A stretch of 64,000 nt of DNA from Allacma fusca (lineage: Eukaryota; Arthropoda; Collembola; Symphypleona; Sminthuridae), in NCBI GenBank assembly GCA_947179485.1, contig OX359245.1:44069067-44133066 (forward strand). Direction: 5' to 3'. Numbering within the stretch: position 1 is the stretch's first letter; each line of letters starts with the position of its first letter. Position numbers and translations under genes: made by a program. Under the pieces are notes generated by a model that searched no databases, had not been told where the DNA came from, and saw only the letters and a program-made list of their open reading frames with translations. Shown piece after piece: positions 33,306 to 45,087 of this stretch.

Positions 33306-33644
33306 CCCAGTCAGAAAAAAATGGGTGGGCGATAGCAGTTTGATGTTCGCTTCGTGACATTATTTCAATGCTAGCCGTGGGACTGCCTGCGGGTCAGGAT
33401 TGCATATGCCCAGCAGATAGTCGCCCCGGGATCAGAACGAGATCATTTAACCGTCGCTACCAGAACGGGGATATTGTAACGGCGCTGAAATATATCTGTC
33501 GCCTGGGTATTGATTATTAGTACAGAAGGCGCTTAATTTTTGTAATGCTGGCGCAGAAAATGCAATTTGTGGGCGATTCATATTTATATATGCACTTGTA
33601 TGCTGAGGCGAGGCTAATAAGAAATTGCAGAAATAATGGTAATT

Positions 33645-35622
33645 TTACTTTACAACGCGTTTATTTAAACAATTAGCAACCATAGGAATACAAACAAAAT
33701 GATGTGGATCTTCTAGCGGTACAAAAACACATTTTCTTACCAGATTAACGGTATTTAATGTTAACAATGATGTAACTGTAGTATGGTTTACTAGATAAAT
33801 GGAGAGCAGAGAGCTGGGTACAGGAATAATGAACAGATCTTTTAGATTTAAAAATTTGACCCCTTTCACAAGTTTAGTGTTGTTCGTATTGGTCACATAA
33901 CTTTCTTTAATTTGAACCACATCACCATTATGGTCTAAAAATGTATTTTCTCCCTGACGATTTGACATTTCTGGTTGACACGATGTAATCTTGCAAGACT
34001 GAATACCTAGTTCAGATATCCGGCGTATGCACTGTGCTTAATGGCTATGCCGCCCTCTAATCATCCGTTTTAACCCTTGCAAAAAGTTTTCAAAATTAAA
34101 AGCACTAATATTGTCCAGTGGCCCAAATTTTAAAGCGTCATCTGCTAGATGTATTAAACTATGCACGTTGTACACGAGCCACTCTTTTGAGTAAAGTCTA
34201 CTAATTCTGGAAACAAATTTGAGCAAGAGGGTTTTAGCTAGATCATTCCATACTTTATCCTGCGCCTTTTCACTCAGAAGTATATAGGTTGCAACGCTCA
34301 ACATCATAAAATGTTCATACCTTTCTGCGCACAAAACTTTTTGTAAAACCACTGGGCCGTAATAACGTAAAAAAGAACGGAGTTCTGTAGCCTTGTACCT
34401 ATATACTTCAAAAACAGTTCTTGGCTTCCTATGAAATTCTCTAGGAATAAAAGGTTTAATACGTTGTAAACCTCTGTTTAAAATTTTAAACTTCTACGGT
34501 TTAAGCCAATTGGTTTTGACAATTTTACCCATCCTCGTAGCAATCTGCGCATAACTCCTCAGCAAATCATATGCATGTAGTCAAGAGGAACTTGGGAAAC
34601 TAAATCAATATTGAGACGAGCAAGTGGAGATTCTCCATTATGATGGCCCGAATCTAGTAGCAATTTAAAAGAAGAGCCCGTTCGTTTGCGGCACTTATTA
34701 TCAGAAAAAATTACTTTTCCGCAAAATTTGCCTTTTACCACACATCTCTCACAAAGTACCCATTGTAAGCAGCGCAACATTTTAGAAACAATCTGGCAGG
34801 TGCGTCAGCAATTAAACAATCAAATATAATGTTGTACTTTTTCCCATTCAACAAGATTCCCTGTGTTTGAGTGTCTATGAATTCTAAGCAAAACTGATAC
34901 AAGAAATCGTCCACACTATTTGGTTTCGACTCTCCATAATAAATACCAATAACGAAGGTATGGCAAAAGCTTAAACTTTTAACCCAACCAAGTATTGGCC
35001 AAAAACACTTGGGACTGCTATGACTCAGTGGAAGACCATCAATACCCACAATCAAATTAATTTGGTTGGCTGTATAATTTTGAAAACATTTTTCAACCGA
35101 TTGGAGACTGCTTTTTAGACCAAAATGGTAGTATTGCCCGCCAGCTACTTCTTGTATATTATATTTTACCTGGGTTTTAAGCAGTGTTACAGCTGATTTA
35201 GGGAGATTTCGAGCAGGAAAATGTTTTATTAAAACACCGAGAAGGTTGTTAACGAGGTCACAAGAAATATTTCCTTGAACTGCCCAAATGCGCAGATCGT
35301 CTCTTAAATCGAACTTTTTGTGTGCAATATCGCTGTCACTGCTCGATTCGTTGACATCATTGCTACTAGATTCAACCTCCAATATTTTCTCATTCGAATC
35401 CGTTACAGAAGCAGTGTCAGATTCTAGATCTACAGCATGAAAATTCGAATGGTCAACAAAATCTTCGATTTCACTTGCCTTTGTGCTACAGACTAAATCC
35501 GGTTTCTTTGCTGCGGCTATGCATAGGAGTTTGCTTTTTGGCTTAGAACCTAATTCGCTTAACATTGACTGATATAATGCAGATACCTTTCTGTACTTAA
35601 CACTTCTAGAAAATCCTGCCAT
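33645..35622 (-). pseudogene. TNP2-like transposase of element 2, broken
   Basis: The first 270 or so residues are open from the ATG at 35622 and include G-I-D-G-L-P, Y-Y-G-E-S-K-P-N and A-D-A-P-A-R. A frameshift near 34750 falls in the zinc-like part (the other frame gives C-E-R-C-V-V-K-G). The second frame runs to P-L-D-Y-M-H-M-I-C and then a TGA at 34561-34559. Further readable parts are R-K-P-R, V-Y-N-V-H-S-L-I-H-L-A-D-D-A-L and N-F-E-N-F-L-Q-G. Several lesions make it non-functional. It aligns end to end with the 678-residue protein at 5927-7963. Confidence 0.85.
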
Positions 35623-35682
35623 CTAAGACCATTTTTAATCACTAATAATTATAACTACATGTCAATTAATAACCACTGGAAG

Positions 35683-37372
35683 TTATTCTCCTTTCTTCTT
35701 GTGTGATGTTCCTGTGGATCTATCTTTTGCCAAACGCAACCACTCCGCTATATTGCTATTAATCTGTTCCAAAGTTGCGCTCTGGTAACAATCGTGCTTC
35801 CGGGTTGCTCCTATGATAGCATAAATATAAATAATGTATTATGGTCAAATTATTTAGGAGGTATTGGGCATGAATAACCTCCAGCAACTGCTATAATAAC
35901 AATTCTAGCGATAGTAAAAATAATCTCGTTTAAAACTATTAAAATTTTAACATACTTATCACCGTTTGATGAACATTTACAAAATGTTCAAATGCCAGCT
36001 CAGCTTTTCCTCTTCCCGAAAAACTCACACTGATGGCAAACGTATCCGTCAGAATCCGTTTTAGAATGCTATTCACTGTTTTCTTAAGAGTAGCTCCACC
36101 CAGCAACGCGAGATACCTTTCCTACAAATATTCCAAAACAATTTCCAGATTCCATTGATTCCAATAAATGTGCATAATTAACGAACTTTGGCACAAAAAT
36201 AGTATGAGGCATTTACGAGAGTAATAAAGACTAACACGTTTACTTTTTTCTTCTTTATGTTCCACAAATTGCAAAAGCATCAAAATCTTCTTTTGAGTTA
36301 CATGGGATCGGCAGTGATTCAAAATCTTCAAGATTAACTGTCTTGTTTTGGCCAACAACTACCAGAATCCTTTCCTGTGTCAATTGAATATCTGCTAGTT
36401 TTTTCAGTACCAACTCCTGGAACTCTGAAAATAAAATTAGCCCCCTAATAATTATTTATTATTAGTGAGTACTACAACTGCTTTGTTTATTTACAATTTG
36501 TGGGCTTACTTTCATGAGAATCCTACCCAGTAGTCTGAGTACATGCATCAATTTTCTCCTCTGATGAATTCACACAATCATTTTGAGAGAGTATTTGAAA
36601 CAAGATCTGGTCACTTTGCAAATCTCTTGTCAAGAATACTGGCGCTGAGCCTGGAACCTCGTTTGTGCTTGTAGAAGCTTCAGCTTGTTCCTAGCACCAC
36701 TCGAATTTCCAGAAAAATTACCTGAGAATGATTGGATTCATATGAAATCTTATCGTAAAATTTTGTACTGCTTCACATAGTCTTCACAAGTAAATACTTA
36801 CTTTGAAATAACCCTAGATCAGGGATTACAAGAGGTTGGTTAATAAGATTATCCGGTTCCTCTCCGTATTCCCGTTTTTCCGAATCGACTCGCAGGTTGT
36901 GCCGACGATGACTTCTGGTTCTGGCCCTGGATTTCGTTGAGGGAGATACATCCGCACTTTCCGTTTCACTCGAATCACTCTCAACAGCAGAAGTGTACAG
37001 GGACTTCTCCTCAGCTTGTCAAGCAGACTTTAAAGTCTCTGCAAAAATCAAGCAAAGTTTAAAATTATGATTTTAATGCATTATATATATACATATATAT
37101 AATATGAGTTAAATGTGACGTGTATTTGTTTTAAAGAACTTACTATATTTACCGCGAACTTGAACGTTGTGCAGTTCCCAGCTTTTATGCGGAGCTGAAT
37201 TGGGATTCACGACTGCTTTTTGCAATTTGGATCCAACAAAATCTGGCCAATAACACTGTAAATGGTCATGAGTCAACCAACGGACCGGCACAATTGATGC
37301 CTCGTCACTGCCACCAAATATAACTACTGCAAATTTTTTGTTTCCAGTGCTTTTTGAAATACTGGAGGACAT
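35683..37372 (-). pseudogene. DUF4806-like partner gene of element 2, broken
   Basis: Exon 1 (37372-37144) encodes F-A-V-V-I-F, V-P-V-R-W-L and Y-W-P-D-F, ending at a strong GTAAGT donor. The next exon, starting near 37030, has a TGA at 37021-37019 between K-S-A and Q-A-E-E. Later pieces are the coiled K-L-A-D-I-Q-L-T-Q-E-R-I-L, Y-L-A-L-L-G-G-A-T-L-K-K, F-S-G-R-G-K-A-E-L-A-F, and the closing T-L-E-Q-I-N-S-N-I-A-E-W-L-R-L-A-K. A frameshift or stop also lies near 36240. The final TAA is at 35685-35683, 60 bp before the transposase ATG. This is the clearest DUF4806-like match in the window. Confidence 0.78.
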
Positions 37373-37729
37373 GTTGTTAGCCTTACGTTCACCAGACCAA
37401 TACTGTCTAATTTAAAGTGAGCGTTGAAAGCTGCATGTTTGGCTTATGTCGCCTAGATATCATTTTATTGTGCGTCTGTTGTGGTAGCCCTTCCGTATCA
37501 CGGGGCGGTATGATTTTGGAAGCAATATGCAAACATTGGGGCGACATAAGAAATTCCGAAGCATTTTGACGTCAATGTGACGCCAGCAGGCGACCAATAT
37601 TTATGCTTGACCATAATAGACGCTTTGACATCGCCTGTACTGTAGTAGCTTACCCATGGGCTACGGCGAACACTGAAATGACGGGCGCCCTAAACGTGAT
37701 ATTTGGGCGCTTGAGTTTTTCAGACTGGG

Positions 37730-38226
37730 AATATTACTTTTGTTTTTGAATATATTTGGAATAGTATATTTTCGCTGAATTTGGTATCTTCCATTGACAA
37801 GAAAATCCCTGTTTTAAGTAAATCAATATCATTATAATTTTTCAATTTTCAGGATGAAATTCTTTTCGGGTAAAACCACAAATTATTCATAAATTCTTTC
37901 ACAAATAGAATTTTAGGAATAATTTATTTACGTAGTAATTTCTCTTCTGGCTCAGCGAACTGGAGGAAAGTTACAAAATAGGATTTGAACATCTTTTTGA
38001 GTTTTTGAAGTACAGGGACAATTCAACGGTGCTAAAACACAACATGCCTCGTGAACCCGAGTCAAAATGTTTCATACTTTAGCTTTGACCATAGATTCGA
38101 AGAAAAATTGACAATTTGGTTATTACTTAAATAACTCACGGTTGGCATATTTTTAGTTTGTTTATTCTTTACTCGTATAGTTATTTTTGGTTTTAAAGAA
38201 TTCGCCACGAAGGCAAATGTTGGCAC
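37730..38226. other. TIGAR copy B 3' flank, middle part
   Basis: It continues the unit 1 sequence from 13791 to about 14280 and ends at a hAT insertion. No gene was recognised. Confidence 0.7.
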
Positions 38227-39356
38227 CAAAGGTGTCCAAATGACTCGGAATATCTTATATCCTTCCTATTTATAAAATTCGAACCGAGCCTACATACATG
38301 CCTACATTTTAACCACCGAATAGATCAGCCTATCCTACATCCTTCCTATATTGTCGTGAACAGCAACCACTCCAAGTTGCTGTTTGTCCATCATCAATAT
38401 TTATAGTTTTGAAAATTTTAGATTATTGCTTCCTATTTTATGCAATGCTTAATAATGCTTCCCATAACTTAACACTACTGAATAGATTCATTACGTTCTG
38501 GGACTCCCTCTGGATAAGACGTAGTGCGTTACTGTCTACCTTTGTGATTACCATTGCCACTTCTACACTAGTGCTATTTCTATTATTATCACTACCACTA
38601 CTTCCATTATTATCATTATTACTAACGAAGTTATCTTTTGGAAGTTACTTTTACACTTGCTGAGCTACGTCACCCCACTTGATTGTTACAATATAGGGAC
38701 CACCAACCCTACATATTAGCCCAAACTTCACTGACAAATTTGCTCAACGAATTTTACACCCTACCTAAATCTCATGTGCTTTTCGTAACTGACAGACTCT
38801 TTAAGAGCATTCTACTCTAATAAATTAAAAATCCTTTTTCAAGTAAATGGGGTTGAAATAAAATAGTTTTAGTTTAGTAACCTTGGCCAAAGCCCTAAGA
38901 GCAAAATATTATGGATATTGATTTGGTTTACGCCGGAAATAGTTCCGAAATTTTAAAATTGGTCAAAAGGGATATATCGCACTTCAGATTTCCTTAAGTT
39001 CCCACTTTACCGAATATTTAGAAGTTTTAATTTCACTGAGGTTTCAGCACATATCAAGGCAAGATAACACACATTTTTACGCTTGAACCGTCCCATAAAA
39101 CAATCTGCAAGTACCGGGCGGGGATTATTCTTTAATTTTCATTTTGTCCATTCAATTAATGAAGATGACATGCTTCAATAGCCTACATATAATTATGCCT
39201 ATAATTCTACAACGGCTGAGCCTACCTATTTTGTAGGCTCGGTTTTAAGTGTATATTCTTGCACCTTATTTTGCCTACAAGCCTCTTTAATAAAATCCTC
39301 GCACCCTATAAATAGCCTACAAATAGGCCTATATGTAGGATAGGCGGACACCTTTG
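38227..39356. mobile_element. hAT-type element with CCTACAT repeats
   Basis: The ends CAAAGGTGTCC are perfect inverted repeats, flanked by the exact 8-bp duplication GTTGGCAC (38219-38226 and 39357-39364). Unit 1 has the empty site GTTGCCAC near 14274. Subterminal repeats are of the TATCCTACATCCTTCCTAT type on one side and its complement on the other. No transposase was recognised. Confidence 0.88.
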
Positions 39357-39364
39357 GTTGGCAC

Positions 39365-40240
39365 TGTAAAAGGATAACCCTTGTAAGGAGCTTCTTAAGG
39401 GGTTTCACATCTAGGAATTTCCGAAAGAGAAAATTTGCCCTCCGTAGCTGCGGAAACCGTCTATATGTATTCACCTCAGTGGTCATACAAACCACGTTTC
39501 GATAGTTAAAATGGAATTGAGTATGAATTGATTTACGGACGAGTTTTTAAACATTTGTCACCGTTGTCCCATGTGGACGAAGATACAGGAAATTATTGGG
39601 CAGAATACCAACATTGTCACATGCATAGTTGATAATTTAGACTAAATACATAAAAGTTTAGAATATAACAATCCCGCCGGTAGACACGACTGTTCCCTGC
39701 CAATTCCCAGTAACATTGGCTTTTTGTTTGACGAATAATACGGATTTGAATTCAAATGTTTAAGCCCTCATTAAATAATCATGTTTGTATTTGTACAACC
39801 TTAATCTCTAGTGGTAGTTCAAAAACTGAATTCCAGCTTGAACTCCAAATTTAACTCGAACCAAAACAGAATCCAAATATCCAGAGTAGTACTCCATATC
39901 CCCTGAGAGTACTTTCATATATCGCCAGTGCAGTAAATAAAATGTTACACGGAACTGTTAAATTGAGATATTGATTGTTTCACAGAAATGCTGGACAACC
40001 CAAGAGCGAGACTTTTCTAATTTGAAGATCACTGGGGTACTGTGATCAATTCGATAATATTATTGTACCCTCTAGAATTGAAAAAAATTCTGGCCCAATA
40101 TTCCAGAGTTAACAAAAGCTCGGGTCACCTCCCCTGATTTGCGCAGGAAATAAGGACCGAAGTTTCATATTTTAACTCGTCACTAAAGGGCCACCCCTGT
40201 AAAATTTAAACTTGTCAATGTTAAATCCCATTAACAATTC
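39365..40240. other. TIGAR copy B 3' flank, right part
   Basis: It aligns with 14285-15130 of unit 1. Homology ends at about 40235. No gene was recognised. Confidence 0.7.
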
Positions 40241-40334
40241 CATTTTTGAAAGCCCGTGATGTAAGGTAATATATGCAAAAGGACATATTTTGGCATGCAT
40301 TCATTCGAAGTGCTTCCAGGGCTCACATACTAAT

Positions 40335-40590
40335 ACTAACCACTATTGGTCACCATTGGATTTTTTGTATCAGATTGTCCAATATTGGTCGCAATTGGTT
40401 TCCTGGTCTCAGATTGACCCATATTTGTCCCCACTGATTTCTTGGCTAAAGGATTGTCAATATTGGTCACTATACTGATTTCTTGACCGCAGATGCGTTC
40501 ATATTGGTGAAAACGGATTTTTTTGGTTTCGGATAGTTTATTATTCGCCATTACTGGCTTCTTGGCCACAGATGGACCAACGTTATTTAA
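40335..40590 (-). repeat. Minisatellite with units of about 39-41 bp
   Basis: Six diverged units of the ATATTGGTCxCxATTGG / CAGATTGxCC pattern follow one another. On the minus strand a frame stays open across them (40569-40336) because most units are multiples of three, giving a repeating S-E-T-R-K-P-I-A-T-N-I-G-Q peptide. The frame has no recognised domain, so it is not called a gene. Confidence 0.75.
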
Positions 40591-40679
40591 TGATTTGACT
40601 TACACAGTTTTTCTTTGGTCAGGAGGTCACTGTGTTGAGAAGTGTGGATAAGGTTGGGGAAAAGGATAAAAATTCCAAA

Positions 40680-40990
40680 CTAAATACATATGTAAATAAT
40701 CAAAATTCCCAAAATATTGAATTAACTTATAATTATTTCTACATTCTGCAGAAGCCCAAATGCACAGACAAAACGAACCTTTATAGCAAGATTCATTTTG
40801 GGAGAAGTTCTGCTAGTCGGATGTGCACTCTGAAAAACCCCTTGTAACCACCGGCTTAGCAAATGCTTTCCTTCAATTGTGGTACTTGCATTGGTTTGTT
40901 TTGTGACCCGCGATTTATAAACATAAACAGACAATACTCAGTCCCGGAGGTTAAAACGTGGTTGCTGTTTGCAAGTAGATAGCAGTTTAT
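40680..40990. repeat. Segment shared with 63290-63714
   Basis: About 300 bp match the right end of the window, for example CAAAATTCCCAAAATATTG, GCCCAAATGCACAGACA and CAATACTCAGTCCCGGAGGT. It indicates that unit 3 continues in the same order as unit 2. A minus-strand frame is partly shared but broken differently in each copy. Confidence 0.75.
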
Positions 40991-41619
40991 AGTGTTCATA
41001 GTAAACATTGGTTTTAAGTGTCTATGCAAATGTGAATACTATAGGAATTTACAATTTTCTAAAAATTAAACCAACTGGAATACAAATAGTTTTGTAGATT
41101 CAATTGATGGCGAAAATTTAGTAGAGATAGAGATTTATACTAATAATTTTTTGTTTTGAGTTGGAGTGTTGTAAGCACCAGTAGTTACTAACCTGCAGAC
41201 CGAAACTTCTTGTAAGCAGAAACTTAAGGTTTGGTCTTACAGAAAATGCTTTGAGATTTAAGGATTTCCGGATTAGATCAACATCTTGTAAACAACGACA
41301 CTATATACGCACAAAAATTCCATAATTTTTTACATGAAAGAAATACATATGCGTACAATTTTTGTATTCAACCGTAGCTTCCGAACCTAACCAGCATTAT
41401 TGGAGCATATTTGGATTTTAATTAATCGAACCTTTTGGGTGGCTTGCTTCCCGAAAGTGGTAGATGACCAACAACCAGAATTTTTATCTAAAAGAAATAT
41501 AGCAAACCTTGTTTTTCAAAAATTGAATAATATTTTCTATCAAAAATATCAATAAGACCGAGTGGTAAATTAAATGGATTGTTTTTAGCCCGATACAAGA
41601 TTTCAAATTCAATAACCAG
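40991..41619. other. Intergenic region
   Basis: AT-rich sequence with no gene, paired ends or repeat recognised. Confidence 0.45.
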
Positions 41620-41900
41620 AATAGGGCTCCTCACAACTTCAAGTAGTAGTTGCAACTTACAATTTCAATTTCAACTTCAAGTCAACTTCAATTTATAAAA
41701 AAAAATTAATTGTAAATTGAAGTCAACTTCAATTTGAAACAAAATATTTATTAGTTGAACATGCAAGTCCAACTTCAATTCAAGTTAAAAATAAAGCGTT
41801 TCGAAAATAATTCATTTGAGAAGCTTAGTCAATTCAACTTCAAGTTGCTGAAATACAAATAAGTGACAGCTGAAGTTGATCAATCACAATTTCTGAACGA
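41620..41900. repeat. Low-complexity TTCAACTTCAAG region
   Basis: Repeats of AACTTCAA and its complement TTGAAGTT fill the stretch. It resembles the subterminal repeats of the hAT elements in the window, but no matching ends or target duplication were found. Confidence 0.5.
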
Positions 41901-42009
41901 ATTAAACATGCGCGTTGGGAAAAACTTTGTAGTAAATTGCGGAAATCCACCGATTGTTAGCAAAAGATACTGCCACGCTCCTGGCAACGCAAAGTTTCTG
42001 ATATCTAGT

Positions 42010-42560
42010 TAGGGTGGCGTCAGCCCCCTAGTAAAATAGCCATGTCCTTACGTCCGTGCGTCCTTCCGCACGATTACGCAAAAACTGCTGGTCCGATTTC
42101 AATGTCAATTTTTATGGTTATTATTTGTGTCAAAAGTAAAGCTGAGTTTGTAGTTGGTTGAAATCGGCCGGATAGTTTTTGAGAAACAAATTATTGAAAT
42201 TTTGGACTTCAAGTCAAATGACAGTTATCTCCAAAACTACTGAATGTATTTCAGTGAATTTTTTGTGAATATTGCTTACGTAAATAGTAATAGTTGTTGG
42301 TTATGTTGTTGAAATCTGCCTTATAGGTTTTTCGAAAAAAAATTCTTGAAATTTTGAACTTCAAGTCAAATGACAGATATCTCTAAATCTACTGAATCGA
42401 TTTCAATGAAAGTTTTTGTGAATATTGCTTATGTATTAAATCAGAATGGTTATTCCTCATGTAGTTGAAATCGGCGCGATAGGTTTTTTTTAAATTCAGA
42501 AATTTTGCCAAAAACCCCAAAATTCATCCTACTTTGACGGCAGTGGCTGACGCCACCCTA
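42010..42560. mobile_element. MITE-like element with ends TAGGGTGGCGTCAGCC
   Basis: Perfect 16-bp inverted ends enclose about 550 bp. The interior contains nearly three copies of a 153-bp direct repeat (compare GAAATTTTGGACTTCAAGTC at 42195 and GAAATTTTGAACTTCAAGTC at 42348). No target duplication is obvious, and the family is unknown. Confidence 0.65.
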
Positions 42561-42775
42561 CGCAGAGCCTCAAAATTATCGCGTAGCGATGATTTTTCAT
42601 ACATAAAGCTACCAGATTCAAATGAGCAAAATACATAGTAGGCTTTTTAATTTTATGTCAAAATTAATTTCGTTGTATAAAAGCTATTTATCTATTCTAC
42701 CGTTAGCATTTTCTAAAAGCGATTTAACAACCATTCTCTGAGAATAACTGCGGTATATTGCTTATTGGTAAATAC

Positions 42776-43582
42776 TAGGCATTGGCACATCGGTCATTTT
42801 TTAAATATCGTTAATATCGTTATCGTTCAACCTAAAAATGACGATAACGATATCGAAGGACGATATAACGATATTTTTTATTTCAATAAACGCATCGGTT
42901 AATAATATAAAATACAAAAATAATCCACCAACACTGGCGAAGTATTGATGATTAATTAAATACTGACCTTATTACTACTGTTCAAACAAAAAGTGTCACA
43001 AAAATGCATTGTTCGGAAAATTATCAAAGAACTTTTCTTTTTACTGATCCCATTCGGAACACCGAGAATACAGTTGGTATTAATTGAATGAGAACTGGTA
43101 CTGAGAACGAGGATGTACGTATGGCAAACCAAGTTTATTTTAACCCCACTGACAGCATAATTGGCATAAATTTTTCTGAAACTGGTGAGAACAATAAGGA
43201 ATCACGGTTCCACCAATTATGTTTTGGTTCCAGCAGAAACAAACGTGATATTAATTACAGAAAAACTGTTTCTAACAATGAGCAAATCCCGTAAGTTACA
43301 CCTATGTTTTAACGTATATGTTTTTACATACGTATGTTTTGAGGAAACCAGGAATTTACATGGTATTATTATGAGCTGACTGACATGATGTTTTGAATTA
43401 GTTAATATACATTAAAATGTTGGGGGTAAATCATTATTTGGGGAATTGGACCACGTATTACGATATGGAAACTGACCAATATATCGTTCAAAGTTTACGA
43501 GAATTATCGTTCAATTATCGTTTCGAAAAATGTACGATATGGACGATAATATCGTGTGGCTATATCGGTATGCCAATGCCTA
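42776..43582. mobile_element. hAT-type element with ATCGTT/CGATAT repeats
   Basis: The ends TAGGCATTGGCACATCGGT and, inverted, TAGGCATTGGCATACCGATA are flanked by the exact 8-bp duplication GTAAATAC (42768-42775 and 43583-43590). Both subterminal parts contain runs of ATCGTTATCGTT and AACGATATCG. No transposase was found. Confidence 0.88.
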
Positions 43583-43889
43583 GTAAATACGTCTGCTATA
43601 TGTTAATATTAGTAACTAATACTTGTCCATGGAATTGAAGTTTCAACAAATTTGTGTCACCACATTGCATATTTTCAAATGATACACAAATCCATTCTAG
43701 AATAACTTTTGTAGCTCATTGCTTCCAGAATTTCAACTGCGTTCACAGTTTATTAATAAAAACGAATACGCACTCAGTGGCAGTGTTGGCTCCTCAAACG
43801 AAGCAGAGCCCTGTTTCTGTTGACAAAATTATTTCTAGCAAGAAAATTTACATAAGCCAGGCCTTACTGGTTCTGAATGGGTTTCAGTA

Positions 43890-44420
43890 TTGAAAATGTC
43901 AACCAATGTTTTCCCTGTAAGAGATCTTCCGGGTAGGAGTCAGGACGGTTACGATGCAGACATAATGGATGCTTTCGGAGAGAAACCTTTGCGCACGTCC
44001 TTGGTTCCTGTGATAAGGGTAGTCTTTTACGCAATAACAGACATAATGACATATGTAAGGTCAATAATTGCTAAATATCTGAGAGACAGCAAGCAATGGA
44101 TGGTAGTTGAAGAAGTACATTGTATTGGAGAGAATGATTCTACTAGGCGAATTGACATTTTGTTTTAATGAAGTAACCAAAGTAGGTTACATAATAGACC
44201 CAACTGTCAGATGGAAAAAAAGTCAACCAATTGACATGGACCATGAAAAAGCAGATTTATCAACCTTGTGTTCCTTTCTTTACGCAGAAATACAATTTGA
44301 AAACCATTGAAGTTATTGGACTAATAATCGGAGCTCGTGGAACTATTTTTGAACATTTTGAACAATATAGACAACGACCTTATTTATCTAAGCAGTTTAT
44401 ATATATATATATCCAAGTTT
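43890..44420 (+). pseudogene. C-terminal tail of an R2-type non-LTR retrotransposon
   Basis: In three frames one can read the end of a non-LTR polyprotein: C-R-H-N-G-C-F-R-R-E-T-F-A-H-V-L-G-S-C (a CCHC zinc motif) near 43952, V-V-E-E-V-H-C-I and R-R-I-D-I-L near 44105-44165, G-Y-I-I-D-P-T-V-R-W near 44185, and I-E-V-I-G-L-I-I-G-A-R-G-T-I near 44310. The order, with the restriction-like endonuclease motif R-x-D...D after the zinc finger, is that of R2-like elements. There is a TAG before the zinc motif and at least two frameshifts. The reverse transcriptase domain is missing. It is a 5'-truncated dead copy located where unit 1 has the desaturase. Confidence 0.68.
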
Positions 44421-45087
44421 ATAACAAATATTTTTCTGTTAAGAAATGCTTGAAAACATTATGTACTGTGTCGTAAGGCAAATACCATTGTGGTATCAGT
44501 GAAATAAATTATTTCTTTCTCTCTCCCGATGTTTCTTAATTTACTATGACAGTTAGTGATTGCACATCCCACGTAGCACAAAAGTTTCAATTAACGTGAA
44601 TTGCCGGTTCAAAAGGAGGTTTCGTTATTTTTAAACCGTAATATTGAAGCAAAATTTGTGTTCTACAATTAACGAAAATATGCATGCCAAGATAATACGT
44701 TTTTTAACGCTTCAAAATGTTCCCTTTAAAAATATAATCAATCATCGTTAATTTAACGCTAAATTTACGACAACGCTTCAACCAGTAATGCTAGTTTAAC
44801 AGTAGAGCCATCTCTGCAGTTCTATGAGACGCAAGAATGTATGCCGAAATAAAAGGCTGAACGACAACAACCGTCACAAACACCGATACCATTCAACCGC
44901 GAAACGATACTGTAACCGCCACAGTGATAGGAACATTGAAAGACAGCGTGCTCAATTCACGTGCTTCGGGGAGGAATTCATCAAGAAATTAGGATTCAAT
45001 TTAATTAAACGTATTCTAAATATTGAATCTCTACAAATAACAACATTTGGATTGTCTCAGGTGAGCGTAATTTGATTTTTTGTAGTT

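Larger units (their letters stand above)
33306..37729 (-). mobile_element. TNP2-like DNA transposon 2, decayed, genes on minus strand
   Basis: The 4424-bp element starts CCCAGTCAGAAAAAA and ends with inverted match TTTTTCAGACTGGG. AA is duplicated at 33304-33305 and 37730-37731; the empty site GAATGAAAACAATATTAC is kept in unit 1 (13781). Subterminal regions repeat GTCGCC/GGCGAC. On the minus strand the partner gene (37372-35683) precedes the transposase (35622-33645), the opposite of elements 1 and 3. Both genes carry stops or frameshifts. Confidence 0.85.

Noticed and set aside
38409-38663. 84-residue frame with a leucine-rich end
   Set aside because: It lies inside a hAT-type MITE and owes its leucines to a TTATTATCACTAC-like low-complexity run.
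40335-40590. CRISPR-like array
   Set aside because: The units are contiguous diverged tandem repeats with no unique spacers, in a eukaryotic context.
43890-44168. A separate 92-residue gene
   Set aside because: Its end, read together with the two other frames, is the tail of a non-LTR retrotransposon polyprotein. It is one frame of a broken element.
44824-45075. Small basic protein upstream of transposase 3
   Set aside because: There is no counterpart in element 1, no domain, and it lies in the repeat-rich end of the transposon.
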